From assembly GCF_002217795.2 (NCBI RefSeq), contig NZ_AP018823.1:3596001-3660000 (forward strand): DNA of 64,000 bases, read 5' to 3'. Positions 44,394 to 53,038 of the stretch are shown here, in pieces; within the stretch, counting starts at the first letter, position 1, and each line of letters opens with the position of its first letter. Origin of the DNA: Aquitalea magnusonii. Lineage in GTDB: Bacteria > Pseudomonadota > Gammaproteobacteria > Burkholderiales > Chromobacteriaceae. The position numbers and the translations under genes are program-made. The notes beneath the pieces are model-generated. The model searched no databases, had not been told where the DNA came from, and saw only the letters and a list, made by a program, of their open reading frames with translations.

Positions 44394-44418
44394 AAAAAGC
44401 CGGCAATGCCGGCTTTTT
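44394..44418 (-). terminator. Terminator of the Nudix gene
   Basis: AAAAAGCCGGC / GCCGGCTTTTT with an AAT loop, 25 bases after the Nudix stop on the minus strand. Confidence 0.85.
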
Positions 44419-44443
44419 GTTCATATCTTCTCGGTGATATCCA

Positions 44444-45325
44444 TCACGCTTTAGCATGAATGGCATGGTCCAGCGGGTAGCGGACAGCCGCCATGGCAGC
44501 CGCGATATCCTGGCTGCGCGCTGCCCAGTATCCCAGTCGCAACAGGCAGTCGATGGCCACCAGGGCCGCATCGATCATGAAACGCTCGGCCACCAGCAAG
44601 TCCTCGACTTCTGCCAGCGACAGGCAAAGATGTTCGGCCACTTCGCCATCCTGATTACAGGGCTGTTCGCTGGCGGCAAGCCATAAGTCATATACATGCA
44701 ACCATTCACGATGCAGGCCGCGCTGTACTGGCCGCTCCGCCAGCAACAGGCCGGTTTGTGGCAGCAACTCCAGCCGGTCTGCCGGAATGCCCGCCTCTTC
44801 CCAGCCTTCGCGCTCCAGGGCCAGTTCGATGGACTCACCGGCGGCAATGCCTCCCCCCATCAGATTGTCCATGCGATTGGGGTCGACCGCCTTGTCCGGG
44901 CTGCGGCGGCCTACCCACATTTTCACCTCGCCGGCAGCCGTGCGGGTGAGGCCATTCAGATGTACCGCCCGGCTGGTAAGCCCCAACGGACGGAAAGCGG
45001 CACGCTCCAGTTCAAACAAGGGGGTGGCATCGGGCAGAAAGGCGGTGAAGTTTTCATTGCGCCAGCCATTGAGCCAGCCAGCGTCCTGCCAGCGGCGCGC
45101 AGCTTGCTGCAACTGGTGGCTGATGGTGGCGTAGTCGCCAGCCACCGTACAGACCAGACCGGCAGGCTGCAAACCGAACAAATCAGCTTCGGTTTCCAGC
45201 AGTCGTGCCAGCCATGTCTGGTTGACACAGCCCATGTGCTGGCCTGCGATAAACAGCGGGGTGAATGCACTGCGATCGAAACGGGTGATCTTGGCCAGAT
45301 ACCCCAGGACTCCATCCACTTGCAT
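44444..45325 (-). CDS. Nudix hydrolase with N-terminal DUF4743-like domain
   Basis: 293 residues. The Nudix box is intact (GGIAAGESIELALEREGWEEAGI, shown here as G, five residues, E, seven residues, REGWEEAGI; about residues 155-178). The N-terminal ~120 residues (AFTPLFIAGQHMGCVNQTWLARLL) match the DUF4743 domain found before Nudix in thiamine-pyrophosphokinase-related proteins of plants and bacteria. It probably removes phosphate from a nucleotide or thiamine-like diphosphate; the substrate is not known. Confidence 0.88.
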   Translation of the reverse strand: MQVDGVLGYLAKITRFDRSAFTPLFIAGQHMGCVNQTWLARLLETEADLFGLQPAGLVCTVAGDYATISHQLQQAARRWQDAGWLNGWRNENFTAFLPDATPLFELERAAFRPLGLTSRAVHLNGLTRTAAGEVKMWVGRRSPDKAVDPNRMDNLMGGGIAAGESIELALEREGWEEAGIPADRLELLPQTGLLLAERPVQRGLHREWLHVYDLWLAASEQPCNQDGEVAEHLCLSLAEVEDLLVAERFMIDAALVAIDCLLRLGYWAARSQDIAAAMAAVRYPLDHAIHAKA

Positions 45326-45451
45326 GATGACTCCGAACAGACTGCCTATTGCGGGAAGGCGCCATCATAGGATGCAAAGCGTATTTTGCCCAACTTTTTC
45401 AGCGCCTTGCGTGCAGAAAGTCGATATTCCATTTGGAAGTGTTGCAGAAAA

Positions 45452-47167
45452 TCACCGCTGAATCGTGCTCAACAAATCCGCCAGGCCAGAATGGCGTACC
45501 GGTGCCAACTGGACGGCATGGGTCCAGACGGCGGCGCTGCCGGCCACGGCAAAGCAGCGACGGGCACGGGTAATGGCGGTATACACCAGTGCCCGGTTGA
45601 GCACCGGGCCGGGGCTGGCTGGCAACTGCAGCCAGACGGTGTCGAATTCCGAGCCCTGACTCTTGTGTACGGTCATGGCAAACACGGTTTCATGCTCGGG
45701 CAGACGACCGGGAGCAAACTCGCGCCAGCTACCGTCTGCGGCCGGGAATGCCACCCGCAGGCCCTGGGTGCGTTCCACGGCAAACCCGATATCGCCGTTG
45801 AACAGGCCGACACCGTAATCATTGGCGGTAATCATCACCGGCCTGCCGGCATACCAGTCGCGCCCGGCCTGCTTGCGCCCTTGCTGCTCCAGCAGGCTTT
45901 CCATGCGCAGGTTCACCTGCGCCACCTGGCTGCGCTCGGCCGCCAGCAACATGAAGCGGGAAAACGCAGCCTGGATTTCCTCCAGCGGACGGTCCGCGGC
46001 GACGGCATCCAGATAAGGTTGATGCTGCTGCCATAGCGCCTGGTCATCCAGCGCAGGCAACTGCGCAATATCGGCATGCTGGCCGTCCTGCAGCAATTGC
46101 AGGGCAGGCAGGGCTGCCCCGCGGTTGACCAGTGCGGCCAGCGCGCCGATGCCGGAGTCGGCACGGAAGCGATGACTGTGCGTCAGCAGCACCACGCTGT
46201 CGGCCAGCGCTGCCACCTGGCCTTCGTCCGGTGGCAACGCACCGGCCCCGGCCTGCGCAAGCCAGGCCCGCGTTGCCGGCAGATAAGTCACCTGGCTGCA
46301 CAAATCGCCGAGAACCGCACCGGCATCCACCGAAGCGAGCTGGTCGCGATCTCCCAGCAGGATCAGCCTGGCCTGGGACGGCAGGGCGGCCACCAGGCGT
46401 GCCATCATGGCCAGGTCTATCATCGACGCTTCGTCCACCACCAGCACATCCAGCGGCAGAGGGTGGCCGGCATGGTAGCGGGCCTGCTCCATGCCGGGCC
46501 GCAGGCCCAGCAGGCGATGCAGGGTTTGTGCCTGTTGCGGTAGCTGCTGGCGAATGGCATCGGCCACCGGCAGGGTGTCACGGGCATTGCGCACCGACTC
46601 GCTCATGCGCGCAGCCGCCTTGCCGGTGGGCGCGGCCATGGCCATCACCAGCGGGCGCTCGGCCAGCATGGCCAGCATGGCCAGCAAGCGCACCACGGTG
46701 GTGGTCTTGCCGGTGCCGGGGCCGCCGGATACCACCAGCAGCCGTTGCCGCGCCGCCAGTGCCGCCGCCTGTTTTTGCCGGTCTGGTGCTTGTCCCTGAC
46801 TGGCGGGGAACAAGACTGCCAGCACCTGCCCCACCTTGTCCGCATCCTGTGGCAAGCTGGCAGAGGCCAGTTGGCTCAGTTGCCGGGCCAGATTCTGTTC
46901 GTCAAACCAGAGATGGGCAAAGTACAGGCGGCCAGCTTCATCCAGAATCAGCGGGGCATAACTGCCCGGTTCGCCCAGCAAGGGAGAGGCCTGCAAGCGG
47001 CGGCGCTCCGGACGATGACCGATGGGCAGACAGACATGACCGGACTGGTTGGCTGCGGTCAGCTCGCTTAGCAGCGCCAATGTGCTGTCGTCCAAAGCAG
47101 GGTCCAGCCGCAGGAATAGCTGCGCCAGTTGGGCGGGCAGCAGTGATTCGGTGGCCAGGCTGTTCAT
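45452..47167 (-). CDS. recD: Exodeoxyribonuclease V subunit alpha (RecD)
   Basis: 5'-3' helicase subunit of RecBCD, 571 residues. Walker A VSGGPGTGKTTTVVRLL (about residue 150), DEASMIDLAMM, LLGDRDQLASVDAGAVL, and the C-terminal VHKSQGSEFDTV and YTAITRARR motifs. The ATG overlaps the stop of the binding-protein gene (ATGA). It is separated from recB by two unrelated genes. Confidence 0.96.
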   Translation of the reverse strand: MNSLATESLLPAQLAQLFLRLDPALDDSTLALLSELTAANQSGHVCLPIGHRPERRRLQASPLLGEPGSYAPLILDEAGRLYFAHLWFDEQNLARQLSQLASASLPQDADKVGQVLAVLFPASQGQAPDRQKQAAALAARQRLLVVSGGPGTGKTTTVVRLLAMLAMLAERPLVMAMAAPTGKAAARMSESVRNARDTLPVADAIRQQLPQQAQTLHRLLGLRPGMEQARYHAGHPLPLDVLVVDEASMIDLAMMARLVAALPSQARLILLGDRDQLASVDAGAVLGDLCSQVTYLPATRAWLAQAGAGALPPDEGQVAALADSVVLLTHSHRFRADSGIGALAALVNRGAALPALQLLQDGQHADIAQLPALDDQALWQQHQPYLDAVAADRPLEEIQAAFSRFMLLAAERSQVAQVNLRMESLLEQQGRKQAGRDWYAGRPVMITANDYGVGLFNGDIGFAVERTQGLRVAFPAADGSWREFAPGRLPEHETVFAMTVHKSQGSEFDTVWLQLPASPGPVLNRALVYTAITRARRCFAVAGSAAVWTHAVQLAPVRHSGLADLLSTIQR

Positions 47168-47889
47168 CCGCGCGGCTTCTGAAAAATGGCACGCAGCCTA
47201 CCGTTGGCCTGCAATTGGCCAATCGCCCGGTTCAAGGCCGGTACCCAGTGACGGAATTGCGGATGCACCCGCAGCATGACCGGCTGCACGCTGATCATGC
47301 CACCGGGTTCGCAGCGCAATTCTTCAGGCACCATGCCCAGTCTTTCGATTTGGCGTCGTTCCAGCACCACCGCCTGCAGGCGGCCAAGGCGCAGCTTGCC
47401 CAGGGCTTCGTTTTCGCCCTGCGACAGTTCATAGCGCACGCCATTACGCTGCAGATCAGGCTCGAATGCGATCAGTGGCTGTCCTTGCAGCAAGCCTATC
47501 GTCTGGCCGTGCAAGTCCTCCAGCGTGCGCGCCCCACGGCTGCTGCGGGTGCATAGCTGGTAATCCAGCGTTCCGATGGACTGGGTATAAAAGCCCCCTA
47601 CCGGCGACAGGCTGCGCCAGGCGGGATTGACCCCTACTTCCACATCAAGCCGGGCCACTTCGAATAGCTGCTGGATACGCTGGGACGGATAGTATTCGAT
47701 CTCGAAGCGTACCCCGCTGAGCTTGCCGATCTGCTCCAGCGCCTCGCGATAAATGCCCGCCATCGGGCTGTCCGGCGTGAAGTTGTAGGGACCGGCATTA
47801 TCCACCACCACGCCTGCGCGCAGATTGATTTCAGCCGCTTGCGCCGCAGGCAGCAGCAGGCAGCACAACAACAACAGGACGCTACGCAC
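47164..47889 (-). CDS. Periplasmic family 3 substrate-binding-like protein
   Basis: 241 residues with a signal peptide (VRSVLLLLCCLLLPAAQA, cleavage after AQA). The start is taken as GTG at 47889, overlapping the end of the phosphotransferase gene; the longer open frame upstream only shadows that gene. The fold is like the small SBP_bac_3 proteins without a transporter (GIYREALEQIGKLSGVRFEIEYYPSQRIQQLF). The ligand is unknown. It is inserted between the phosphotransferase and recD with overlaps at both ends. Confidence 0.8.
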   Translation of the reverse strand: MRSVLLLLCCLLLPAAQAAEINLRAGVVVDNAGPYNFTPDSPMAGIYREALEQIGKLSGVRFEIEYYPSQRIQQLFEVARLDVEVGVNPAWRSLSPVGGFYTQSIGTLDYQLCTRSSRGARTLEDLHGQTIGLLQGQPLIAFEPDLQRNGVRYELSQGENEALGKLRLGRLQAVVLERRQIERLGMVPEELRCEPGGMISVQPVMLRVHPQFRHWVPALNRAIGQLQANGRLRAIFQKPRG

Positions 47890-49366
47890 CAAGCCTGGCC
47901 TCCAGCGCAGCGCAAATGGTGCTGAGCACCTTGATGCGGGCGTAGTATTTGTTATTGGCTTCCACCAGCGTCCATGGCACCTTGCTGGTGCTGGTGCGGT
48001 CAACCATATCGCTGACCGCCAGCTTGTAGGCATCCCATTTTTCCCGGTTACGCCAGTCTTCCTCGGTAATCTTGAAACGCTTGAAACCGGTTTGTTCGCG
48101 CAGTTTGAAGCGCGCCATCTGTTCTTCATTGCTGATGGCCAGCCAGAACTTGAGCACGATGGCACCGTTTTCACATAGCTGGTGCTCGAAGTCGTTGATT
48201 TCATAGTAGGCACGCATCCAGTCCGACTCACGGGCAAAACCCTCCACCCGCTCCACCAGCACCCGGCCATACCAGGTGCGGTCGAAAATGGTAATCCCGC
48301 CCTTGCCCGGTACCTGGCGCCAGAAGCGCCACAGCCAGGGTTTGGCACGCTCCTCCTCGGTGGGGGCGGCCACCGGAATCACCCGATAGCTGCGGGCATC
48401 CAGTGCCTGGGTAATGCGGCGGATGGTACCGCCCTTGCCGGCCGCATCATTGCCCTCGAAGGCCAGCACCAGGGAATGGTTATGAAAGCGCTCGTCGCGG
48501 GTAAGGCTGTTAAGCCGGCCCTGCAGTTCGGCCAGCCGCTTCTTGTACTCGGCCTTGTCCATTTTCTGGTCCAACTGCAGGGTGTCCAGAATCACCTTGT
48601 CATCAATCGGGGCCAGCAACGGCGGCGCTTCTGAGGCATCAGTCACATGGCCGTTCTGGCTCATGCGGTTGCGGATGGCCTTGAGAATGGTCTGCCCCAC
48701 GGTCAGGCTGCGGAAGTTGGCATCCTCGCCATCCACCACAATCCACGGCGCATAGGCGGTGTTGGTCAGGCGGATCATGTGCTCGCCGTATTTGCGGATG
48801 GTGTCGTAGCGCTCCATATTGGCCTTGTCGTCCGCCGTCACGCGCCAGCGGGTGGCCGGGTCTTTTTCCAGCTCTTTCAGGCGCTTGCGCTGCTTGTCCT
48901 TGGTCAGATGAAACCAGAACTTCAGGATCAGCGCGCCATCCTGGCTGATCATGCGCTCCAGCCGCATGATGTCGAAGATTTCGCGATCGAAGGCGTCGTG
49001 GTCGCTCTTGTCGTATACCCGGTCAAACAGGGCATCGGAATAATACGAACCAAAAAACATGCCGATACGCCCCTTGGCCGGCAGTTTCTGCCAGTAGCGC
49101 CACATCCAGGGCCGGGCGCGCTCTTCATCGTTGGCGCTGGAGAAGGCCACGGTATCGATCAGCCGTGGATCCAGCCACTCGTTGATCAGGTTCATGGTTT
49201 CGCCACGGCCTGCGCCGTCAAAGCCATGAATCAGGATCAGTACCGGGAAATCGGCCTTTTCCTTCAGGTCGTACTGCACATCCAGCAGGGCCTCGCGCAA
49301 TACCGGTACCTGTTGGCGGTAACTGTCCTTGTCGATGGCGTGGCCGATTTCTGCTGATTCAAACAT
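47882..49366 (-). CDS. pap: Polyphosphate:AMP phosphotransferase (two-domain PPK2)
   Basis: 494 residues formed by two PPK2 domains. It moves phosphate from polyphosphate to AMP, giving ADP. The C-terminal domain has a full Walker A (EGNDAAGKGGT), lid region and FDRTWYGRVLVERVEGF; the N-terminal domain has GFDGAGRGET, in which the P-loop Lys is Arg, so only the second domain should be catalytic. This matches class II PPK2 enzymes such as Acinetobacter Pap. The start at 49366 has AGGAGA upstream. It lies downstream of recB. Confidence 0.93.
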   Translation of the reverse strand: MFESAEIGHAIDKDSYRQQVPVLREALLDVQYDLKEKADFPVLILIHGFDGAGRGETMNLINEWLDPRLIDTVAFSSANDEERARPWMWRYWQKLPAKGRIGMFFGSYYSDALFDRVYDKSDHDAFDREIFDIMRLERMISQDGALILKFWFHLTKDKQRKRLKELEKDPATRWRVTADDKANMERYDTIRKYGEHMIRLTNTAYAPWIVVDGEDANFRSLTVGQTILKAIRNRMSQNGHVTDASEAPPLLAPIDDKVILDTLQLDQKMDKAEYKKRLAELQGRLNSLTRDERFHNHSLVLAFEGNDAAGKGGTIRRITQALDARSYRVIPVAAPTEEERAKPWLWRFWRQVPGKGGITIFDRTWYGRVLVERVEGFARESDWMRAYYEINDFEHQLCENGAIVLKFWLAISNEEQMARFKLREQTGFKRFKITEEDWRNREKWDAYKLAVSDMVDRTSTSKVPWTLVEANNKYYARIKVLSTICAALEARLGA

Positions 49367-49474
49367 TCCTGTCTCCTGGGCTGCCGCGCAGCCATTGTGC
49401 TTGCCTGCCATCTTGGGCAGGTCTGATGTTTAGCAGTCTACTCCATGCCAATGGCAAGGCAATCCCCGCCGCCC

Positions 49475-52400
49475 TCAGCGCAGCAAACCATCCAGCGCGG
49501 CCAGCAGGCTGGCGGCCGGGCGATCATGCCACACCCCCATGCCTGGCTGCCCCATGCCACGCAGATACAAATAGCGCACACCGGCAAAGCGGTTGGCAAA
49601 ATCCTGGCCACGCGCGGTGAAATAACGCTGCAGTGCCACGCAGTAAATCAGGTACTGCAAATAATAGTGTTCACGCGCCACCGACTGCAGCAGTTGCGCC
49701 GGGGCGTAATCCTCGGCCCGGTTGCCCAGGTGGTTGGACTTGTAGTCGGCCAGATAAAGGCGGCCATCCGCCTCGAACACCAGGTCGATAAAGCCTTTGA
49801 GATAACCGCGCACCGTGTGGAAATCCAGCTCTGCTGCGGCTTGGCGCAAGGGCTGGGCCAGACCGTGGACCGGATCGGCCAGCACGCTGCGCAAGCGCGC
49901 TACATCCAGTTGCCGTACCGGCAGGGTGAATTCCATTTCCACCAGCCGCTGCCCCGCCCCTACCCCGCGCAGGCGGATGCCGGGGTCCAGCTCGGCATCC
50001 AGCGTCTGGCGCAGCAACTGCATGGCCGCCGGCTGCCATGCCTCGGCAAAGCCATGGCGGCGCAATTGCTCGGCCACCGGGGCCTGCAGTTCGGCGTCCG
50101 ACATGCCGAAATCGATGTTTTCAAACATGGCATGCAGGCAGGTACCGGCACGCGCACCACGCGGAAAGGCAAACGGGCTGTCGGGCGGCAACACTTCTTC
50201 AGGCGCTGGCGTGACCGGCATCGGGCTGCGGTCATGGTCTGGCTGTTCCGTGGCCTTGCCGCTCTGCCCATGGGTGAGGGAGGTAAAGCTGGCCACCCGC
50301 CACGGGCTGTAAACCGTCCGCTCGAACAGGCGCGCACTATAGTCCTGCCGGCTGTCTTGCGCCAGAGGCAAGGGGTTGAGCCCCTGCTCCAGCGCGCGCA
50401 GTGTCATGGCCGTTGGCAAGGACTGCTGCCAAGCCGCCAATTGGCTTTCCAACTGGGCGGCGCTCAATTCCAGCTCACGCAGCGCGGCCAGATCGGGACA
50501 TTGCTGCGCATGCAGCAGCCAGGACAAGGCCGCGGTGTGCATGTCCTTCACCCAGCCCCAGGCCAGGTACTGCCGATGCTGGGCACGGGTGAGTGCCACG
50601 TAGAGCAGACGCAGTTTTTCCGCCAGCATCTCGCTGGCAGCTTGCTGACGCACGGCGGCATCGGCCAGTACGTCCGGGGCCAGCATGGCGCGATCTTGGG
50701 CACGGTAACGCCAGAAGCTGGTATTGCGCCGCTCCAGTGCGCCATCCCACAGGTAAGGGCAGAACACCACCGGGTATTGCAGGCCCTTGGAGGTGTGGAT
50801 GGTAACGATTTTCACCAGCGCGGCATCGCTTTCCAGCCGCAGCATGGCTTCCTCACCACCGGGTGGATGAGCCACCCGCGCCTCCAGCCAGGCCAGCAAG
50901 GGTGCCATGCCGTGGCGGCTGTCGCTCTCGCTTTGCAGCAGCTCGGCCAGGTGGGACAGATTGGTCAGCCGCCGTTCGCCATCGGGCAAGGGCAGCAGGC
51001 GCAGGGCCAGTTGCTCGCGCGCCATGAAGTTGCGCCAGGCACGCATGAAGCCGTGTTCCAGCCAGGACTGGTGGTCGGCGGCATTGGCCAGCAGCCTGGC
51101 CTCCCAGCGGGCCTCGTCTTCCACATCGGCCAGCAGCGCGCTGGCATCCAGGCCGTACAGCTCGGTCACCAGTGCCGCACGTAAACGGCTTTCGCTGGCT
51201 GGTTCGGCCCAGGCGCGCAGCAAGGTCAGCAGGTCGGCAGCCTCGCGGCTGGCAAACACGCTTTCCTGGGTAAGTGCCACGCTGGCTACGCCGCGCTCGG
51301 CCAGCGCCTGGCGCATCTGGTCGCCCTGACGGTGGGTGGACACCAGCACGGCAATATCGCCGCCCCGCAACGGGCGGCGCTGCCCGCCCTTGATAATGGC
51401 GGCACGGTCCTGTGCGGCCAGGGTCAGCAGGCGGGCAATTTCATGAGCGCAGCCCTGGGCGCTGGCACGGGCGGCACTGTCCTTGTTCAGCGGTTTTTCA
51501 CTCTCAGGCGCTTGCCACAGTATGGTGAAGGCTGCATCGGCATCGTCCACCTCCAGTACCGCGCCGGAGCTGGGTGCGGCATGCACCGGCTGGTAGTCGA
51601 TTTCGTCCAGCAGGAAAGGCTGGCTGCGACTGAACAACTGGTTGACGGTGTGTACCAAGGGCGCGTCGGAACGACGGTTGGTATCCAGCGAGTAATGCTG
51701 CGTGGCCGGCGCATCGTCGCGGGCATCCAGATAGGCAAAAATGTCTGCGCCACGGAAGCTGTAAATGGCCTGCTTGGGGTCGCCCACCAGAAACAATGGC
51801 CGCTGCTGCAAGGCAAAGCAGTGGCGAAAAATGCTGTACTGGATGGGGTCGGTATCCTGAAATTCGTCAATCAGCGCCACGCGGAAACTGCGCGCCACCG
51901 CGGCAGCCAGTTGCGGGCCACTGCGGGCATCGGCCAGCGCGTCGCCCAGTTCGGTGAGCAGGTCGTCAAAGCTGCGCACCCTTTGCTGGCTGCGACGACG
52001 GGCCAGTTCTGCATTCACCCAGGCAATCAGTTCCAGTTTGAGTCCGGCCAGCGACAGTTGCAGTTGCGCCAGATAGCCATCCCAGGCTTCCAGCCAGGCA
52101 CCGATGCGCTGGAACAGCAGGTGTTCTGGCGCAGCAAAACCCTTTTTCATCCCCTTGGCGATGGCCGTTGGCGTCAGTCGGGCCAATTGCTTGATTGCAT
52201 CCTTGCCCGGAACCGGCAGGCTGTCCGGCTCGGCCAGCCATTGCTGCAACTCGTCCAGACTGCGCTGCAACTGGGCCGGGCTGTGGCTGGTGGCCTTGAA
52301 ACCTTCGGTGGCCAGCAAGAGATCAAACCCGGCCTGGATGGTGGCCGGGTCGGCGGCCAGTGCCTGCCAGTGCTGTTCCACCTGCTGCAAGGCTTGTTGC

Positions 52401-53038
52401 AAATCACGGGCAGCGGGCTGTACCACCTGCAGATAGGGTTTGGCCAGCCAGGGGCGGATTTCCGCCAGCCAGCCGTCCGGGGTTTCCCCGGCTTCGGCCA
52501 GCACCTGGGACAGCAAGGGGCTGCTCACCACCCGTTGCCGCCAGAAATCGTCCACCACCTCCACCAGCAGGCGGTCGTCGTCGCTGACCAGTTCGGCGGC
52601 AAAGGTTTGCCCGCTTTCGAAAGCCGCATCGGTCAACACCCGCTGGCAAAAGCCGTGGATGGTATAGATGGCGGCGGCATCAAAGCCGCTGATGGCACCC
52701 TGCAGCCGCTGCAGCGCCAGGTCCCGCACACGCCCCGGCGCAAAGCGCGCTGCCAGCGCCTGCAGAAAGGCATTGCCCGCCTGCTTGCCTTGCAGTACCT
52801 CGACAAACTCGCTCAGTTGCTGGCGCAGCCGTTCGCGCAGCTCGGCGGTGGCCGCCTTGGTATAGGTCACCACCAGCAGGCTGTCGATGCTGGGTGGCGC
52901 TTCGCCATTGACCTCTTCGAGCAGCAGGCGCAGGTAAAGCGCGGCAATGGTCCAGGTTTTGCCGGTACCGGCCGAGGCTTCAATCAGATTGACGCCGGCC
53001 AGCGGGCAGTTGAGTGCGTCCAGTGCTTGCAGACTCAT
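49475..53038 (-). CDS. recB: Exodeoxyribonuclease V subunit beta (RecB)
   Basis: 3'-5' helicase and nuclease subunit, 1187 residues. N-terminal EASAGTGKTWTIAALYLRL (motif I), LIDEFQDTDPIQ (motif II), FLVGDPKQAIYSFRGADIFAY (motif III), TIHTSKGLQYPVVF (motif V) and the C-terminal nuclease motif LYLADYKSNHLG. The ATG overlaps the recC stop (ATGA). Confidence 0.97.
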   Translation of the reverse strand: MSLQALDALNCPLAGVNLIEASAGTGKTWTIAALYLRLLLEEVNGEAPPSIDSLLVVTYTKAATAELRERLRQQLSEFVEVLQGKQAGNAFLQALAARFAPGRVRDLALQRLQGAISGFDAAAIYTIHGFCQRVLTDAAFESGQTFAAELVSDDDRLLVEVVDDFWRQRVVSSPLLSQVLAEAGETPDGWLAEIRPWLAKPYLQVVQPAARDLQQALQQVEQHWQALAADPATIQAGFDLLLATEGFKATSHSPAQLQRSLDELQQWLAEPDSLPVPGKDAIKQLARLTPTAIAKGMKKGFAAPEHLLFQRIGAWLEAWDGYLAQLQLSLAGLKLELIAWVNAELARRRSQQRVRSFDDLLTELGDALADARSGPQLAAAVARSFRVALIDEFQDTDPIQYSIFRHCFALQQRPLFLVGDPKQAIYSFRGADIFAYLDARDDAPATQHYSLDTNRRSDAPLVHTVNQLFSRSQPFLLDEIDYQPVHAAPSSGAVLEVDDADAAFTILWQAPESEKPLNKDSAARASAQGCAHEIARLLTLAAQDRAAIIKGGQRRPLRGGDIAVLVSTHRQGDQMRQALAERGVASVALTQESVFASREAADLLTLLRAWAEPASESRLRAALVTELYGLDASALLADVEDEARWEARLLANAADHQSWLEHGFMRAWRNFMAREQLALRLLPLPDGERRLTNLSHLAELLQSESDSRHGMAPLLAWLEARVAHPPGGEEAMLRLESDAALVKIVTIHTSKGLQYPVVFCPYLWDGALERRNTSFWRYRAQDRAMLAPDVLADAAVRQQAASEMLAEKLRLLYVALTRAQHRQYLAWGWVKDMHTAALSWLLHAQQCPDLAALRELELSAAQLESQLAAWQQSLPTAMTLRALEQGLNPLPLAQDSRQDYSARLFERTVYSPWRVASFTSLTHGQSGKATEQPDHDRSPMPVTPAPEEVLPPDSPFAFPRGARAGTCLHAMFENIDFGMSDAELQAPVAEQLRRHGFAEAWQPAAMQLLRQTLDAELDPGIRLRGVGAGQRLVEMEFTLPVRQLDVARLRSVLADPVHGLAQPLRQAAAELDFHTVRGYLKGFIDLVFEADGRLYLADYKSNHLGNRAEDYAPAQLLQSVAREHYYLQYLIYCVALQRYFTARGQDFANRFAGVRYLYLRGMGQPGMGVWHDRPAASLLAALDGLLR

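Noticed and set aside
47890..48348. N-terminal extension of the binding-protein frame
   Set aside because: It only reads through the phosphotransferase gene in another frame; the signal peptide starts at 47889.
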